Assembly: GCF_035621135.1 (NCBI RefSeq)
Contig: NZ_CP141728.1
Span: 496,001-560,000, forward strand
Direction: 5' to 3'
DNA: 64,000 bases
Source of the DNA: Sinanaerobacter sp. ZZT-01
GTDB taxonomy: Bacteria; Bacillota; Clostridia; Peptostreptococcales; Anaerovoracaceae
The notes beneath the pieces are model-generated. The model worked only from the letters and a program-made list of their open reading frames with translations. It did no database searches and was not told the DNA's origin. Of the stretch, positions 24,395-33,013 are shown one piece after another. The position numbers were made by a program, and so were the translations under genes. Every line of letters starts with the position of its first letter. Within the stretch, counting starts at the first letter, position 1.

Positions 24395-24427
24395 CAGGTC
24401 GTACCGAAAGGTACGGCTTGTTTTTTT
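24395..24427 (+). terminator. Terminator of the XRE gene
   Basis: GTACC-GAAA-GGTAC core, extended with wobble pairs, followed by TTTTTTT, three bases after the XRE stop. The T-run overlaps the end of the convergent cyclotransferase gene. Confidence 0.85.
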
Positions 24428-24929
24428 ACCACCATCTCTGCCCAAACAAATTGCCCTGTTCCGGCTCGGCTTCCTGCTGTTCCTGTGCCAGACGGATAGA
24501 CTTTTCCACCGCCTGTTCCAGAAAATCCGAATCAAAGCCTGCGGATTTGTAGCCTTCCAGAATCGTGTTAAGATAGTAATCTGACGGCGCACCCAGCGGA
24601 TGACCGTCATTCATCACATACACCATGGCATTAACAGATCGGCCGCCAAGCTCCACGGGAAACAGCTCTTTGCGGTAAAAATTCGGGTAACCCTCATAAC
24701 GGTCAAGTGCAAGCTCATCCTTGGGGCGAACCTTCCACAGAAGCACAGGAACGCTGGACCCCGCAAGAGGTTCCACCGTTGCAACAGCACTGCTCCGACT
24801 GCCACGGAATAATAGTTCATAGTCCTTGATTTCGCTTACCCCCACCACCTTGGCAGTAGGGCACCGAAAAGACATCTGTGGCAGATTTAGGTTACTGCCA
24901 TAGGCAATATACAGGGTTTCATTTTTCAT
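24426..24929 (-). CDS. Gamma-glutamylcyclotransferase (AIG2-like) protein
   Basis: A 167-residue protein; the start at 24929 has AAAAGGAGG upstream. The N-terminal LYIAYGSNLNLPQM holds the family's substrate loop (YGSN), and DELALDRYEGYPNFYRKELF with its acidic residue completes the cyclotransferase site. Such enzymes cut gamma-glutamyl amine or peptide bonds. It follows the amidoligase gene by 16 bases, a pairing described in comparative studies of amidoligases as a make-and-remove unit for peptide or amine tags. The C-terminus EQGNLFGQ resembles a loose clamp-binding motif. Confidence 0.88.
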   Translation of the reverse strand: MKNETLYIAYGSNLNLPQMSFRCPTAKVVGVSEIKDYELLFRGSRSSAVATVEPLAGSSVPVLLWKVRPKDELALDRYEGYPNFYRKELFPVELGGRSVNAMVYVMNDGHPLGAPSDYYLNTILEGYKSAGFDSDFLEQAVEKSIRLAQEQQEAEPEQGNLFGQRWW

Positions 24930-24945
24930 ATTTGAATACCTCCTT

Positions 24946-25998
24946 TTACATTGACATAGAAAGGCCGGGGCTTTGCTCATCAACCCCGGCCTGTTCCTGC
25001 TCATTTTCAATTGTTTGCTCTAATTGCGATGAGGGTGTATGAGCTGCTTCCTCCAGAGCCTTTTCTTTTTTCTGTCTTAATCGTTCCTTTTGCTGCTGAG
25101 CCTGTGCAGGGTCTTTCCACGCAATACAGCCATCCAAATGTTCCAGCAGGTGAAGCCTTGCAGTCTTAAATTCATCCCCGATGAGTCCAAGGCGCAGAAG
25201 CCAGGTGCGAAAGGTATATTTTTCATTAGTGCTTTGGGTCTTTGTACGGCTGGCGCACTTCTGATTCAGGGCTTGTGCGGAAATTGCCATACACAGCTGA
25301 ATGTACGACTTAATCTTACCGGCATGGGTGGTGCTGTTGAATAAACGGAACTCTACCGTACCTTTCTGGAACACACTATGGAGGTTAAGGCAATGATAAC
25401 GACTATCGTGATAATGCTCGTGGCGGCCATCCTCTCCGTCATACCAGATACGGCTGACCTGCTCCAGCGATTTGGGTCTGCGGCGATTGAGTTCTTCCAG
25501 AAAACGATTGTCCACCGGCTTACACCAGCGGTGCTGTCTGGCTACGGTTACCTGCAGTGCCTTGTAGATCATATCCTCCTTGGCAGCCATGATGTTAGTG
25601 ATGTTTCGCAGTGTATTGGCATCAAAGGGGGAGGCATCCACATGCACATGGATGCCGCAACTGGAGTTTGCAATGGCACCGGCATCACGCAGCTTGCGGA
25701 TCAGCTCCTGCACGGTTTCGATATCCTCCCAGCGGCAGATCGGGCTGACCATCTCGGTTTTGTATTCATCCGAAGCTGATATGGTTTGACGCCCGGATTT
25801 ACGCTGGGGCGTGATACTGGCATCGCTCATAAACTTCCACTTCCGTCCCTGGGAATCCAAAGCAGAGTAGGTATTATAATAGGTTCCGTCATAGTGGCTG
25901 TCGGTCCCAAAGTATTCCGCAGCAACCTTTGCCGCCTGTTCACGGGTCACGCCGGTTATCTCTATCTCAATGCCGAAGCGCTGCTCTCTCATGTCCAT
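24946..25998 (-). CDS. Amidoligase (glutamine-synthetase-like fold)
   Basis: A 350-residue protein behind GGGAGG. RFGIEIEITGV at the N-terminus (the catalytic E-x-E), CGIHVHVDASPFD near residue 115 (metal-binding HxH) and VEFRLFNSTTHAGKI near residue 217 are the amidoligase signatures. The family ligates amino groups to carboxylates with ATP; the substrate is unknown. The C-terminal 60 residues are Gln/Glu-rich and end DEQSPGLSMSM, a shared tail. The coding end also forms a GC-rich hairpin (CCGGGG/CCCCGG). It is coupled to the AIG2-like cyclotransferase. Confidence 0.88.
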   Translation of the reverse strand: MDMREQRFGIEIEITGVTREQAAKVAAEYFGTDSHYDGTYYNTYSALDSQGRKWKFMSDASITPQRKSGRQTISASDEYKTEMVSPICRWEDIETVQELIRKLRDAGAIANSSCGIHVHVDASPFDANTLRNITNIMAAKEDMIYKALQVTVARQHRWCKPVDNRFLEELNRRRPKSLEQVSRIWYDGEDGRHEHYHDSRYHCLNLHSVFQKGTVEFRLFNSTTHAGKIKSYIQLCMAISAQALNQKCASRTKTQSTNEKYTFRTWLLRLGLIGDEFKTARLHLLEHLDGCIAWKDPAQAQQQKERLRQKKEKALEEAAHTPSSQLEQTIENEQEQAGVDEQSPGLSMSM

Positions 25999-26035
25999 AG
26001 ACTATCCTCCCTTCGCCCTATGTTTCGGGTGGTCA

Positions 26036-27865
26036 TTAGCGACCTCCGGCTTTTCCGAACAGCTTTGCCTTATGCTCTGGTGCATGAACCATCAGGTTGT
26101 ACCGCTCATTGCCGCATTTATAAAGACACACACCCTGCTGGGGATAGCGGATCAGCTCATATTCTGATTTCTCCAGCTGGAGGGTATCCATATAAAACTT
26201 AGCATCAATAGAGCCTGCGTTGAACAGGAACTGGTGGGTTGGAATGGAGAACAAGGGCTTGGTCAGCTCACGGATATGCTCTACGTTGAAATCCTCCAAA
26301 TTCTGTGATGCCAGGATAACGGCGCTTTCTTTTTTTCTGACTCGTTTCATAAAATTACGGATGTATTCAATGGCGGTGAGATTCGTCAGGAACAGGTATA
26401 GCTCGTCGATGCTGGCCGCAGTATTTCCGGTAGTCAAAAGCTCGTTGCTCATGTAGGAAAGCACGTTAAACAACAAGGCGTTACGCAAATTCTTGCTTGC
26501 ATTTAGCACACCCTTGACACCGAAGGTAATAAAATCATTGCTGGTGATATTGGTATGGCCGTTAAAAAACTTGGACTCCGCTCCTTTACACATGGAGTGA
26601 AGTCCAAGGCAGATTTCTCGAAGAGAATCGGCTGTATAGAGCTGGCGGTGGCTTTCATCGAAGCCCTTATATTCCTTTTCAATGAGGTCGTACAGATCAG
26701 ATAAAATCGGGTAATCTGAATGATTTAAGCGATCAAAATTGCTGTGGTCCGTGATGCCCCATTTTTCATAGAGCTTTCCCAGCATGATTTCAATGGTGTC
26801 AATCTCCCGATCCGTAAAGTCCTTGTAGGTGCGGAAAAAATCCTTTAGAAAGCTGATATGCTGGCTGAGCTTGCTGGTCTGACGGAATGCCTGGGGTGCG
26901 TCCATATCTTTGGGATCACCAGTTTCATCCCAGCTTTTTGGCTCCAACACATTGATGATGAACTCGCCGGACATGAGGTCGATAAAACAGCCCCCGAGAT
27001 TAAGGGTCAGATCCTCATACTCCATTTCCGGATCTAACCCGATAATATGCATACCGGATTCTCGCAGGTTGCATAGAATCAACTTTAGCAGGTAACTCTT
27101 ACCCTGACCGGAGTTGCCAAGGATTAGAATATTGGCGTTGGTCTTGTCATCGGCGCGGCGGTTGAAGTCTGCCAGAATATTACTTCCAAACTTATCCCTG
27201 CCGAGGTAGAAACCATTGGGGTCGGTTTTTCCGGAGTAATTAAAAGGATACAGATTGGCGACAGAACTGGCAGGCAACACCCGTTCAAACTGATCCCCAA
27301 ACACATTCCAGCCGGAGGGCATGACGCAGATAAAACCTTGCTGCTGGCGCAGCATCAGCCGATCCACGTTAAGTTTGGAGCGTACCAACTCTGTCAGGAC
27401 TTCCGTCTGCAGAAGCTTCAGCTGGTCATAATCATGGGATGTCAGCTCAATGTATACAGCGGCATGGAGCAGAGGCTCCCGGCTCCGATGCATTTGTGCC
27501 ACAATGGTGGCCACGTCCTGTAGATTTGACTCTGCGGTCACAGTCTGCTGGAGATCCTGTGTACTGGTTCTCTGCATCCGGTTTTTATTGGCAGCGTTTG
27601 TGATGATTTTCTTTTCTTCCACTGGGGTGACATGTCGGGTATAAAGGTGCAGGGTAACGCCATCCTTCTCCCCAAGGTGCCGGAGGATAGCCCGTTCATC
27701 GGTTGCAGTAGGATATTCCCGGAGTGCCCAAACACAGCGGTAGGTATTGCCGCAGATGAAATGGTCGGTATTAAACTTGATTACCGAAGGGGCAATCATA
27801 TCCAGAAATTCTTGTATCCGCACATCCTCCTGCGGCTGGGCTTTTGTTTTCACTTTTCTTGACAT
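26036..27865 (-). CDS. virB4: VirB4-type secretion ATPase
   Basis: About 609 residues; the ATG at 27865 is better spaced to AGGAAG than the upstream in-frame codons. Walker A is NILILGNSGQGKSYLLK near residue 250; IGLDPEMEYEDL follows. The C-terminal SIDELYLFLTNLTAIEYIRN and SAVILASQNLEDF hold Walker B and the sensor region. The enzyme powers assembly of the channel and its pilus. It would normally follow the 32.6-33.9 kb genes directly, but the arsenic cargo now separates them. A terminator lies just upstream (27905-27929), so its transcription source is unclear. Confidence 0.93.
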   Translation of the reverse strand: MSRKVKTKAQPQEDVRIQEFLDMIAPSVIKFNTDHFICGNTYRCVWALREYPTATDERAILRHLGEKDGVTLHLYTRHVTPVEEKKIITNAANKNRMQRTSTQDLQQTVTAESNLQDVATIVAQMHRSREPLLHAAVYIELTSHDYDQLKLLQTEVLTELVRSKLNVDRLMLRQQQGFICVMPSGWNVFGDQFERVLPASSVANLYPFNYSGKTDPNGFYLGRDKFGSNILADFNRRADDKTNANILILGNSGQGKSYLLKLILCNLRESGMHIIGLDPEMEYEDLTLNLGGCFIDLMSGEFIINVLEPKSWDETGDPKDMDAPQAFRQTSKLSQHISFLKDFFRTYKDFTDREIDTIEIMLGKLYEKWGITDHSNFDRLNHSDYPILSDLYDLIEKEYKGFDESHRQLYTADSLREICLGLHSMCKGAESKFFNGHTNITSNDFITFGVKGVLNASKNLRNALLFNVLSYMSNELLTTGNTAASIDELYLFLTNLTAIEYIRNFMKRVRKKESAVILASQNLEDFNVEHIRELTKPLFSIPTHQFLFNAGSIDAKFYMDTLQLEKSEYELIRYPQQGVCLYKCGNERYNLMVHAPEHKAKLFGKAGGR

Positions 27866-27901
27866 GAGCATCTTCCTTTCTGAGTTTGAATTTGGGTATT
27901 G

Positions 27902-27932
27902 AAAAAGCCGCCACAGTTTGTGACGGCTTAAA
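27902..27932 (-). terminator. Intrinsic terminator upstream of virB4
   Basis: The stem AAGCCG-CCACA/TTGTG-CGGCTT is followed on the minus strand by TTTTTC. It would stop minus-strand transcription entering virB4 from upstream. Confidence 0.75.
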
Positions 27933-27989
27933 AAATAGTGATTAGGAAATGGAAATCAAGTTTTTATTAATTATAAAATCAATTTCATA

Positions 27990-28050
27990 TTGACACTTTT
28001 CGATTTGATGCATATAATAGTCATATCGAAAAATATAAATGTGAGGTGCC
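27990..28050 (+). promoter_or_regulatory. ars promoter and ArsR operator
   Basis: TTGACA (27990-27995), 17 bases, TATAAT (28013-28018): a consensus sigma-A promoter. TTTTCGAT before and ATATCGAAAA after the -10 form an inverted repeat over the promoter, the expected ArsR binding site. A GAGG ribosome site precedes arsR. Confidence 0.88.
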
Positions 28051-28053
28051 AAT

Positions 28054-28389
28054 ATGGAAAACTATTTGGAAAATACAAAAGTGTTTAAGGCACTGGGCGA
28101 CCCCAAAAGGGCTATGATTGTTGATATGCTCTCTTGCGGAGAGCTTTGCGCCTGCATGATTTTAGAGAAATTTGAAATGTCCCAATCTACGCTGTCCCAC
28201 CACATGAAACTTCTATGTGAATGTGGCCTTGTCAAAGGCCGAAACGAGGGCAAATGGACGTATTACTCTTTGGACGAGGAAACCATCGGCAAAACAAAAC
28301 AATTTTTCTGCTCCATCACCTCTGATAAGGAAAACTGCATCTGCAAAGAAGATACGGGCTGCTGCAAAGGATGTGATGACAATGAGTAA
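28054..28389 (+). CDS. arsR: ArsR arsenic-responsive repressor
   Basis: A 111-residue winged-helix repressor that leaves DNA when arsenite binds. The metal site ELCACMILEKF (about residues 30-40, the two cysteines of the alpha-3 site) precedes the recognition helix MSQSTLSHHMKLLCECGLVK. The C-terminus is unusually Cys-rich (NCICKEDTGCCKGC), which may bind further thiophilic ions. It opens the ars operon and overlaps acr3 by eight bases. Confidence 0.95.
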   Translation: MENYLENTKVFKALGDPKRAMIVDMLSCGELCACMILEKFEMSQSTLSHHMKLLCECGLVKGRNEGKWTYYSLDEETIGKTKQFFCSITSDKENCICKEDTGCCKGCDDNE

Positions 28390-29443
28390 GGAGAAAAACG
28401 CTGGTATTGGCTTCTTTGAAAAATACCTTACAATTTGGGTGCTGATCTGTATGGCAGCTGGAATTTTAATCGGTAAGTTCCTGCCGGGTATTCCTGAGTT
28501 TTTAAATCGCTTTGAGTATGCGCAAATATCCATTCCAGTCGCCATACTCATATGGGTGATGATTTACCCCATGATGATGAAAGTTGATTTTCAAAGCATA
28601 AAAAATGTAAGCAAAAACCCCAAAGGGCTATTTGTTACATGGGTGACAAACTGGCTAATCAAACCCTTTACCATGTATGGCATTGCTTCACTGTTTTTCT
28701 TTGTGATATTTAAAGCATTCATCACACCGGAGCTGGCCACCGAATATCTGGCTGGCGCTGTGCTGCTGGGTGCGGCTCCTTGTACCGCAATGGTGTTTGT
28801 TTGGAGCACGCTGACGAAAGGAAACCCTGCCTACACGGTGGTGCAGGTAGCGACCAATGATCTCATCATCCTTGTTGCTTTCGTACCAATTGTAAAGTTT
28901 TTGCTTGGTGTTTCCAATGTGGCTGTGCCTTGGGACACCCTGATTTTATCCGTCCTTCTGTTTGTTGTGATTCCTTTAGTAGGTGGCGTTTTGACTCGTT
29001 CATTAGTAACAAAGCATAAGGGTATTGATTATTTTGAGAATACTTTTATTGGAAAATTTAATAATTCAACCAGCATCGGATTATTGCTTACATTAATGCT
29101 TTTATTCTCTTTTCAAGGAGATGTCATTATCAATAACCCGCTGCATATTGTGCTGATTGCAGTACCGTTGATCATTCAAACATTCCTCATTTTCTTTATT
29201 GCTTATTTTGCAAGTAAATGGCTCAAGTTACCTCACAACGTTGCGGCTCCTGCCGGAATGATTGGCGCTTCCAATTTTTTTGAGCTTTCTGTTGCTGTGG
29301 CAATTGCTCTGTTTGGCACATCCTCACCGGCCGCACTCGCTACCGTAGTCGGTGTGCTGACTGAAGTTCCTGTGATGCTCTTGCTCGTAAGATTTGTGAA
29401 TAAAACGAAAGGCTGGTTTCCTCAAAATGAATTACAAAATTAG
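28382..29443 (+). CDS. acr3: ACR3-type arsenite efflux permease
   Basis: About 353 residues with ten hydrophobic segments. The conserved GAAPCTAMVFVWSTLTKGNP block near residue 125 holds the essential cysteine of ACR3 carriers; FGTSSPAALATVVGVLTEVP lies near the end. It exports arsenite across the membrane by itself or with ArsA. The start at 28382 or 28376 lies inside the end of arsR; open frame further upstream overlaps arsR and is not used. The 3' end overlaps the acetyltransferase gene by 17 bases. Confidence 0.95.
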   Translation: MSKEKNAGIGFFEKYLTIWVLICMAAGILIGKFLPGIPEFLNRFEYAQISIPVAILIWVMIYPMMMKVDFQSIKNVSKNPKGLFVTWVTNWLIKPFTMYGIASLFFFVIFKAFITPELATEYLAGAVLLGAAPCTAMVFVWSTLTKGNPAYTVVQVATNDLIILVAFVPIVKFLLGVSNVAVPWDTLILSVLLFVVIPLVGGVLTRSLVTKHKGIDYFENTFIGKFNNSTSIGLLLTLMLLFSFQGDVIINNPLHIVLIAVPLIIQTFLIFFIAYFASKWLKLPHNVAAPAGMIGASNFFELSVAVAIALFGTSSPAALATVVGVLTEVPVMLLLVRFVNKTKGWFPQNELQN

Positions 29444-29918
29444 AGAAATGCAAAAAGGCGACTGGAAATCAGTCAGCGAAATCTACCAGCAAGGTATGGA
29501 TACCAACCTTGCAACCTTTCAAACGGAATGCCCCACTTATGAAGAATTTGACCAGTCCCATATCAAGCAATGCCGCTTTGTAATCACCGATGGTGATGTC
29601 ATTGCCGGTTGGGCAGCGTTAACTCCTGTGTCAAGCCGCTGTGTCTATCGTGGCGTGGCGGAAGTCAGTATTTACATCCATGATACCCATAGAGGAAAAG
29701 GTACAGGAAACCAACTGCTGAACTTTCTCTCAAAGCAATCTGAAAAAGCTGGTATCTGGACACTGCAATCGGGAATTATGGCTGACAACAAAGCAAGCAT
29801 TCGTTTACATGAAAAATGCGGATTCCGTCAAGTGGGATTCCGTGAACGAATTGGGCAAGACCGTTTGGGACAGTGGCGTAATACCGTTCTTATGGAACAA
29901 AGAAGCAATTTAATATAA
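29427..29918 (+). CDS. arsN: GNAT acetyltransferase, ArsN-like
   Basis: A 163-residue acetyltransferase of the phosphinothricin/arsinothricin type: YEEFDQSHIKQCRFVITDGD, then VSIYIHDTHRGKGTGNQLLN with the acetyl-CoA loop (RGKGTG) and LHEKCGFRQVGFRERIGQD. Inside ars operons such proteins N-acetylate arsinothricin and related amino acids, conferring resistance. The assignment to ArsN depends on this context. It overlaps acr3 and precedes arsD by 23 bases. Confidence 0.85.
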   Translation: MNYKIREMQKGDWKSVSEIYQQGMDTNLATFQTECPTYEEFDQSHIKQCRFVITDGDVIAGWAALTPVSSRCVYRGVAEVSIYIHDTHRGKGTGNQLLNFLSKQSEKAGIWTLQSGIMADNKASIRLHEKCGFRQVGFRERIGQDRLGQWRNTVLMEQRSNLI

Positions 29919-29941
29919 CTATATAGAAGGAGAGACTTATC

Positions 29942-30316
29942 ATGAAAAAAATGCAAATATTTGAACCTGCCATGTGCTGTGACACAGGCCTTTGCGGTGT
30001 GAGTGTTGACCCGGAGCTGCTCCGCATTTCTACTGTTTTGAATGCATTGAAAAAGAACGGAGTGGCAGTTGACCGCTTTAATCTAAGCAGTTCGCCGATG
30101 GCTTTTGTCAATAACAAAACGATCAACGCCTTTATAAATGAAAAAGGTGTTGAGGAACTGCCCGCTGTTATGATCGACGAAAAAATCGTGATAACTGGCC
30201 GCTATCCAACCAATGAGGAACTTGTTTCTTTGCTGGAGGTTCCCGCAAGCTATATGACCGAAGCAAAATCGGCAAAGCAAGGCGGTTGCTGCTGTTCTGA
30301 CGGGAACTGCTGCTAA
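29942..30316 (+). CDS. arsD: ArsD arsenite metallochaperone
   Basis: A 124-residue protein. MQIFEPAMCCDTGLCGVSVD carries the vicinal CC and third Cys that pass arsenite to ArsA. The C-terminus has the paired cysteines GGCCCSDGNCC. The family chaperones arsenite and weakly represses the operon. It lies 20 bases before arsA with an AAGGAGG site for the latter. Confidence 0.95.
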   Translation: MKKMQIFEPAMCCDTGLCGVSVDPELLRISTVLNALKKNGVAVDRFNLSSSPMAFVNNKTINAFINEKGVEELPAVMIDEKIVITGRYPTNEELVSLLEVPASYMTEAKSAKQGGCCCSDGNCC

Positions 30317-30336
30317 AAGGGAAAGGAGGTTCCTCA

Positions 30337-32070
30337 ATGCAAATCTTTGACCCAAACAAAATCACCTTAACGAAATACTTGTTTTACACAGGTAAAGGTG
30401 GTGTCGGGAAAACATCTGTAGCGTGTGCAACAGCGGTAAATCTTGCTGACAGCGGCAAAAGAGTTCTTCTTGTCAGCACAGACCCGGCTTCCAACTTGCA
30501 GGATGTGTTTGACACCCCGCTTTCAGGGAAAGCCACGCCCATTGCAGAGGTACCCAATCTGGATGTGGCAAACCTTGACCCTATGCAGGCAGCGGCAGAA
30601 TACAAGGAAAGCGTGCTTGCGCCTTATCGTGGTAAGCTTCCGGAATCAGTCCTCACCAATATGGAAGAACAGCTTTCTGGTTCCTGCACAGTGGAGATTG
30701 CCGCTTTTAATGAGTTTTCCAACTTCATTACCAATAAAGAGATGGAAGAAAAATACGACCACATTCTTTTTGACACCGCACCTACAGGGCATACCCTTAG
30801 AATGTTGCAGCTTCCCTCTGCGTGGAGCAATTTCATCAACGAAAGTACACATGGTGCCTCTTGTTTGGGACAGTTATCCGGGCTTGAAAGTAAAAAGGAA
30901 ATGTATAAAGCTGCGGTTGAAACACTGACAGACGGTGCACAAACAACCTTAATTCTTGTAACCCGCCCCGAAACAGCCCCCCTCAAAGAAATAGAGCGGG
31001 CTTCTTACGAATTAGCGGAGCTTGGCGTACTCAATCAGTCTATGGTAATCAATGGGGTGTTGGCTGATTATGATGACACCATTTCTAAAAATCTTTACAA
31101 TAAACAGCAAAGCGCTCTTGCAAATATGCCAAAACCGTTACAGGCAATCAAATCCTACATGGTTCCCTTGAGGGCATACAACATTACTGGTATGAAGAAT
31201 GTCAGGTCACTACTCACGAAGGATGGATATATCATCAGTGATGAAACCATGAAAGCAGAGCATGTTCCACAGCTAAAAGATGTCATTGATGACCTGTATC
31301 ATAGCGGCAAAAAAGTCATTTTCACGATGGGAAAAGGTGGTGTTGGAAAAACCACACTTGCTGCCGCAATCGCTTTAGGGCTTTCCGAAAAAGGCGAAAA
31401 GGTACATCTAACCACCACCGACCCGGCAGCACACTTAAAATTTGTTCTCAATGAAAACAACGGCATTACCATGAGCCATATTGACGAGCATAAGGAGCTG
31501 GCACGCTATCAGGAGGAAGTTTTAACAAAGGCACGGGAAACCATGTCGGAAGAAGATATTGCCTATATCGAAGAAGATCTGCGTTCTCCTTGTACACAAG
31601 AAATTGCCGTATTCCGAGCCTTTGCGGAAGTAGTGGAGCGTGCCGAAAATGAAATTGTTGTCATTGATACCGCCCCTACAGGGCATACACTCCTATTATT
31701 GGATTCTACATTGAGCTATCATAAAGAGGTTCAGAGGACACAAGGCAATATCCCCGATTCCGTAAGAAAGCTGCTGCCACGTTTGCGAAGTGCTGAAACA
31801 GCAGTCGTTATTGTAGCCTTGCCTGAAGCTACTCCAGTTTACGAAGTATTACGTCTGGAAGAAGACTTGAAACGTGCCAATATTGCTACAAAGTGGTGGC
31901 TTGTGAATTCTTCTCTTTATCATACAAAAACAACAAACGCCCTGTTAGCTGCAAAAGCCAGCAATGAAATTCCATGGATAAACAAGATAGCGGAACATAC
32001 AAGTGGAAATTTTGCTTTAATCGCTTGGCACGCAGATGATATAAAGGGCGATAAGCTAAGAGAGCTATAA
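30337..32070 (+). CDS. arsA: ArsA arsenite-stimulated ATPase
   Basis: A 577-residue duplicated ATPase. The two P-loops are TGKGGVGKTSVACATA (residue about 18) and GKGGVGKTTLAAAIA (about 333), each followed by a DTAPTGHTL switch (residues about 147 and 447). It energises arsenite efflux with a membrane carrier and receives arsenite from ArsD. Both halves are intact, of the usual length. Confidence 0.96.
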   Translation: MQIFDPNKITLTKYLFYTGKGGVGKTSVACATAVNLADSGKRVLLVSTDPASNLQDVFDTPLSGKATPIAEVPNLDVANLDPMQAAAEYKESVLAPYRGKLPESVLTNMEEQLSGSCTVEIAAFNEFSNFITNKEMEEKYDHILFDTAPTGHTLRMLQLPSAWSNFINESTHGASCLGQLSGLESKKEMYKAAVETLTDGAQTTLILVTRPETAPLKEIERASYELAELGVLNQSMVINGVLADYDDTISKNLYNKQQSALANMPKPLQAIKSYMVPLRAYNITGMKNVRSLLTKDGYIISDETMKAEHVPQLKDVIDDLYHSGKKVIFTMGKGGVGKTTLAAAIALGLSEKGEKVHLTTTDPAAHLKFVLNENNGITMSHIDEHKELARYQEEVLTKARETMSEEDIAYIEEDLRSPCTQEIAVFRAFAEVVERAENEIVVIDTAPTGHTLLLLDSTLSYHKEVQRTQGNIPDSVRKLLPRLRSAETAVVIVALPEATPVYEVLRLEEDLKRANIATKWWLVNSSLYHTKTTNALLAAKASNEIPWINKIAEHTSGNFALIAWHADDIKGDKLREL

Positions 32071-32085
32071 AAAGGGAGGTCTTTC

Positions 32086-32499
32086 ATGAATAAGGAAATA
32101 AACAAACCCAAGGTGGCATTTATTTGTGTTCACAACTCTTGCCGAAGCCAAATTGCGGAAGCACTCGGTAAACACCTTGCCGCTGATGTGTTTGAAAGCT
32201 ATTCTGCTGGAACAGAAACAAAGCCGCAGATCAATCAGAACGCTGTTCGATTAGTGAAACAGCTTTACGGCATTGACATGGAGAAAACACAGCGTTCCAA
32301 GCTGCTTTCGAAAATTCCTCCGGTTGATATTGTTATCACTATGGGCTGCAATGTTCAGTGTCCTTTTTTACCCTGCAAGCACCGAGAGGATTGGGGACTT
32401 GATGATCCGACCGGCAAATGTGATGACGAGTTTATTACGGTTATAAAGCAGATTGAAAATAATATGTTATTTCTTATAAAGAGAATTCAGGATTTGTAA
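32086..32499 (+). CDS. arsC: ArsC arsenate reductase (thioredoxin-linked)
   Basis: A 137-residue enzyme of the low-molecular-weight phosphatase type that reduces arsenate to arsenite. The P-loop FICVHNSCRSQIAEA has the first catalytic Cys; MGCNVQCPFLPCKHREDWGL has the redox cysteines. GGGAGG precedes the start. It ends the ars operon, followed by a terminator at 32575. Confidence 0.95.
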   Translation: MNKEINKPKVAFICVHNSCRSQIAEALGKHLAADVFESYSAGTETKPQINQNAVRLVKQLYGIDMEKTQRSKLLSKIPPVDIVITMGCNVQCPFLPCKHREDWGLDDPTGKCDDEFITVIKQIENNMLFLIKRIQDL

Positions 32500-32574
32500 T
32501 CCGTTTTTACAAAACTTATCTTCTTAAAATTAAGTTACACAATTTTAACATGTTTGTGGTATTCTCAGCATGAG

Positions 32575-32617
32575 CAAAATAGGAAGCTATGTGCAATCCA
32601 TGGCTTCCTATTTTGTT
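32575..32617 (+). terminator. Terminator of the ars operon
   Basis: CAAAATAGGAAGC pairs with GCTTCCTATTTTG and is followed by TTTTTC on the plus strand, about 75 bases after arsC. The gap holds no gene. Confidence 0.9.
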
Positions 32618-32641
32618 TTTCTTTCACCAGCAAAATTGGAG

Positions 32642-32926
32642 TCATAGAACCCCAAGGTCTTTTAAAAAACGCACACAATCTTTCGCTCCCTGCATATAAA
32701 GATACCCTTCCTGCATCCCTGAGATATCCAACGTTATTTCAAAATACTCCTGAAAAAGTTGCTGTTCCGGCTCACTAAGAGTAGAAATGCACTGTTCAAT
32801 TCTTCCCCGCACTTCAATGCGCCGCAGTATCTTTTGGTCCAGTGCTTCATCCTCCTCACGCTGCCTGCTAAGCGCACGCTGACTCAGTTCCGCTATCACT
32901 ATATCCATGATTTCCTCATATTCCAT
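32642..32926 (-). CDS. Small helical protein, unknown
   Basis: A 94-residue protein starting at 32926 (MEYEEIMDIVIAELSQRALS) behind GGGAGGTG. It is entirely helical and acidic, with REEDEALDQKILRRIEVRGR suggesting a coiled coil. It resembles the small DUF6809-type helical proteins, an uncertain match. It is the last backbone gene before the ars cargo and lies 87 bases downstream of the conjugal transfer gene at 33014. Confidence 0.6.
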   Translation of the reverse strand: MEYEEIMDIVIAELSQRALSRQREEDEALDQKILRRIEVRGRIEQCISTLSEPEQQLFQEYFEITLDISGMQEGYLYMQGAKDCVRFLKDLGVL

Positions 32927-33013
32927 GTTCATCACCTCCCGTGTATTACACAAGACAATAAATGAATACCTTGCACAAGTCTAGATGGAATACCCAACAA
33001 AAACCGGCAGACT

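Noticed and set aside
28217-28381. Upstream extension of the acr3 frame
   Set aside because: It overlaps arsR and has a composition unlike a membrane protein; the start at 28382 or 28376 fits the family.
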